Source: Gemmatimonadota bacterium (GTDB lineage: Bacteria; Gemmatimonadota; Gemmatimonadetes; Gemmatimonadales; GWC2-71-9). Taken from it: a stretch of DNA of 5,628 nucleotides. Below, piece after piece: positions 5,204 to 5,628 of the stretch. Location: positions 1 to 5,628 of the forward strand of contig QHTY01000179.1 of the NCBI GenBank assembly GCA_003220985.1, written 5' to 3'. The stretch's first letter is position 1, and each line of letters opens with the position of its first letter. The position numbers were made by a program, and so were the translations under genes. The notes under the pieces were generated by a model. That model had not been told where the DNA came from and searched no databases. It saw nothing but the letters and a program-made list of their open reading frames with translations.

Positions 5204-5628
5204 GTGAGCCCCCCCCAGGTCGACGACTTCGGGCTGCCACCCGGAGTGCGTGACGAGTACCTGCAAGGAGCCCGCGATCAGCTGGGGACGATCGCAGAAC
5301 TGGCCGAACGGCTGATCGCTTCGGGCGACGACACGGCCGCAATCGAAGCCCTGCGCCGCGACGCTCACCGTCTGCGTGGCTCTGCCGGATCCTTCGGATT
5401 CCCCCAGGCGTCGGTCGTCGCCGCCGAGCTCGAGGAAGCCGCCAAGCACTGGCTCGAGCACCCGGGCAATGGAATCGCGGACCGAGGCCAGGCAGCGCGC
5501 GGATACGTCCGCCGGTTAGCCGCGGCGTTGTTCACGAAGCAGTCCGCCGCGACTCCTGTCGCCGCCCCTTCGCCGCCGATTTCTCTCGCCGCCCCTTCGC
5601 CGCCGCAGTCAGGTGATGTTCCCGAAGT
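5204..5628 (+). CDS. Hpt-domain phosphotransfer protein, N-terminal part, cut by window edge
   Basis: From GTG at 5204 there are 141 complete codons to the right edge, with no stop. Residues about 15-110 form an Hpt (histidine phosphotransfer) domain: a first helix DEYLQGARDQLGTIAELAERL, then AHRLRGSAGSFGF (54-66), in which His55 is the expected phospho-acceptor of the HxLxGSAxxxG signature, then the acidic helix VVAAELEEAAKHW and a closing helix VRRLAAAL. Hpt domains pass phosphate between receiver domains in multistep phosphorelays in the cytoplasm. From residue 113 an Ala/Pro/Ser linker begins, with AAPSPP twice, suggesting another domain (a receiver or output module) beyond the edge; this could be a stand-alone Hpt plus linker or part of a larger hybrid protein. 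GTG 5204 has GGAG three bases upstream; TTG at 5195 is an alternative without a Shine-Dalgarno. A C8 run covers codons 2-5. Confidence 0.88.
   Translation, partial: MSPPQVDDFGLPPGVRDEYLQGARDQLGTIAELAERLIASGDDTAAIEALRRDAHRLRGSAGSFGFPQASVVAAELEEAAKHWLEHPGNGIADRGQAARGYVRRLAAALFTKQSAATPVAAPSPPISLAAPSPPQSGDVPE
5209..5216 (+). repeat. C8 homopolymer directly after the Hpt start codon
   Basis: Eight consecutive C bases span codons 2-5 of the Hpt gene. One added C leads to TGA after about 16 codons, and one lost C to TGA after about 36, both before the phospho-accepting His55. The tract is thus a possible slippage switch, though eight bases is at the short end for phase variation in GC-rich DNA. Confidence 0.7.
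5559..5612 (+). repeat. Two tandem 27-nt units in the linker of the Hpt protein
   Basis: A 20-base stretch at 5559-5578 recurs exactly at 5586-5605, giving a period of 27 bases or nine codons. It codes VAAPSPPIS then LAAPSPPQS. The period is a multiple of three, so unit gain or loss would alter only linker length. Confidence 0.85.

Noticed and set aside
5168..5461. Upstream extension of the four-cysteine protein to ATG 5461
   Set aside because: The extra 98 residues are the antisense of the Hpt coding region and show no domain pattern.

Overview
This is a GC-rich bacterial window with tightly packed genes on both strands. The base composition, a signal peptide ending in a run like APLAAQ, an exported S9 peptidase and two-component/HD-GYP-type signalling genes suggest an environmental bacterium of the Gemmatimonadota or a similar phylum. 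That placement is an inference from style, not from a marker gene. There are no RNA genes, CRISPR arrays, transposons or integrase genes. It reads as ordinary chromosome.

Left part (1-1856): a minus-strand pair. A small 85-aa protein of unknown function (1552-1809) is followed, stop codon directly abutting start codon, by an exported S9-family (prolyl oligopeptidase-like) serine peptidase. The peptidase gene is open from 1551 to the left edge and is cut just before its catalytic serine. Forty-seven bases separate the small gene from the divergent fabH-type gene, and they hold a candidate bidirectional promoter.

Middle (1857-3827): fabH (1857-2852, +) encodes a complete ketoacyl-ACP synthase III with an intact Cys-His-Asn triad. 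It runs tail to tail into a minus-strand membrane protein with a TPR-like C-terminus (2821-3495), overlapping by 32 nt. Divergent from that gene, across a 71-nt gap with a perfect 13-nt palindrome, is an 86-aa two-helix membrane protein (3567-3827, +).

Right part (3820-5628): a four-helix membrane protein with a degenerate HD-GYP domain (3820-4704, -) ends in an 8-nt overlap with the 86-aa gene; one CTAGCTAG octamer gives a stop codon to both. Upstream of it lie a CRP/FNR-like palindrome inside a direct repeat, then a GGCC-rich hairpin island. Next come a divergent pair with only 36 nt between starts: a 68-aa four-cysteine, probably zinc-binding protein (4961-5167, -) and the N-terminus of an Hpt phosphotransfer protein (5204 to the right edge, +).

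The genes do not form one pathway. The right third may be a signalling neighbourhood (a phosphorelay Hpt protein beside a probably non-catalytic HD-GYP relative), but that link rests on proximity only. I did not find a convincing new multi-gene system. The best leads are the degenerate HD-GYP protein with its putative operator, the C8 tract at the start of the Hpt gene, and the two small unknown proteins.
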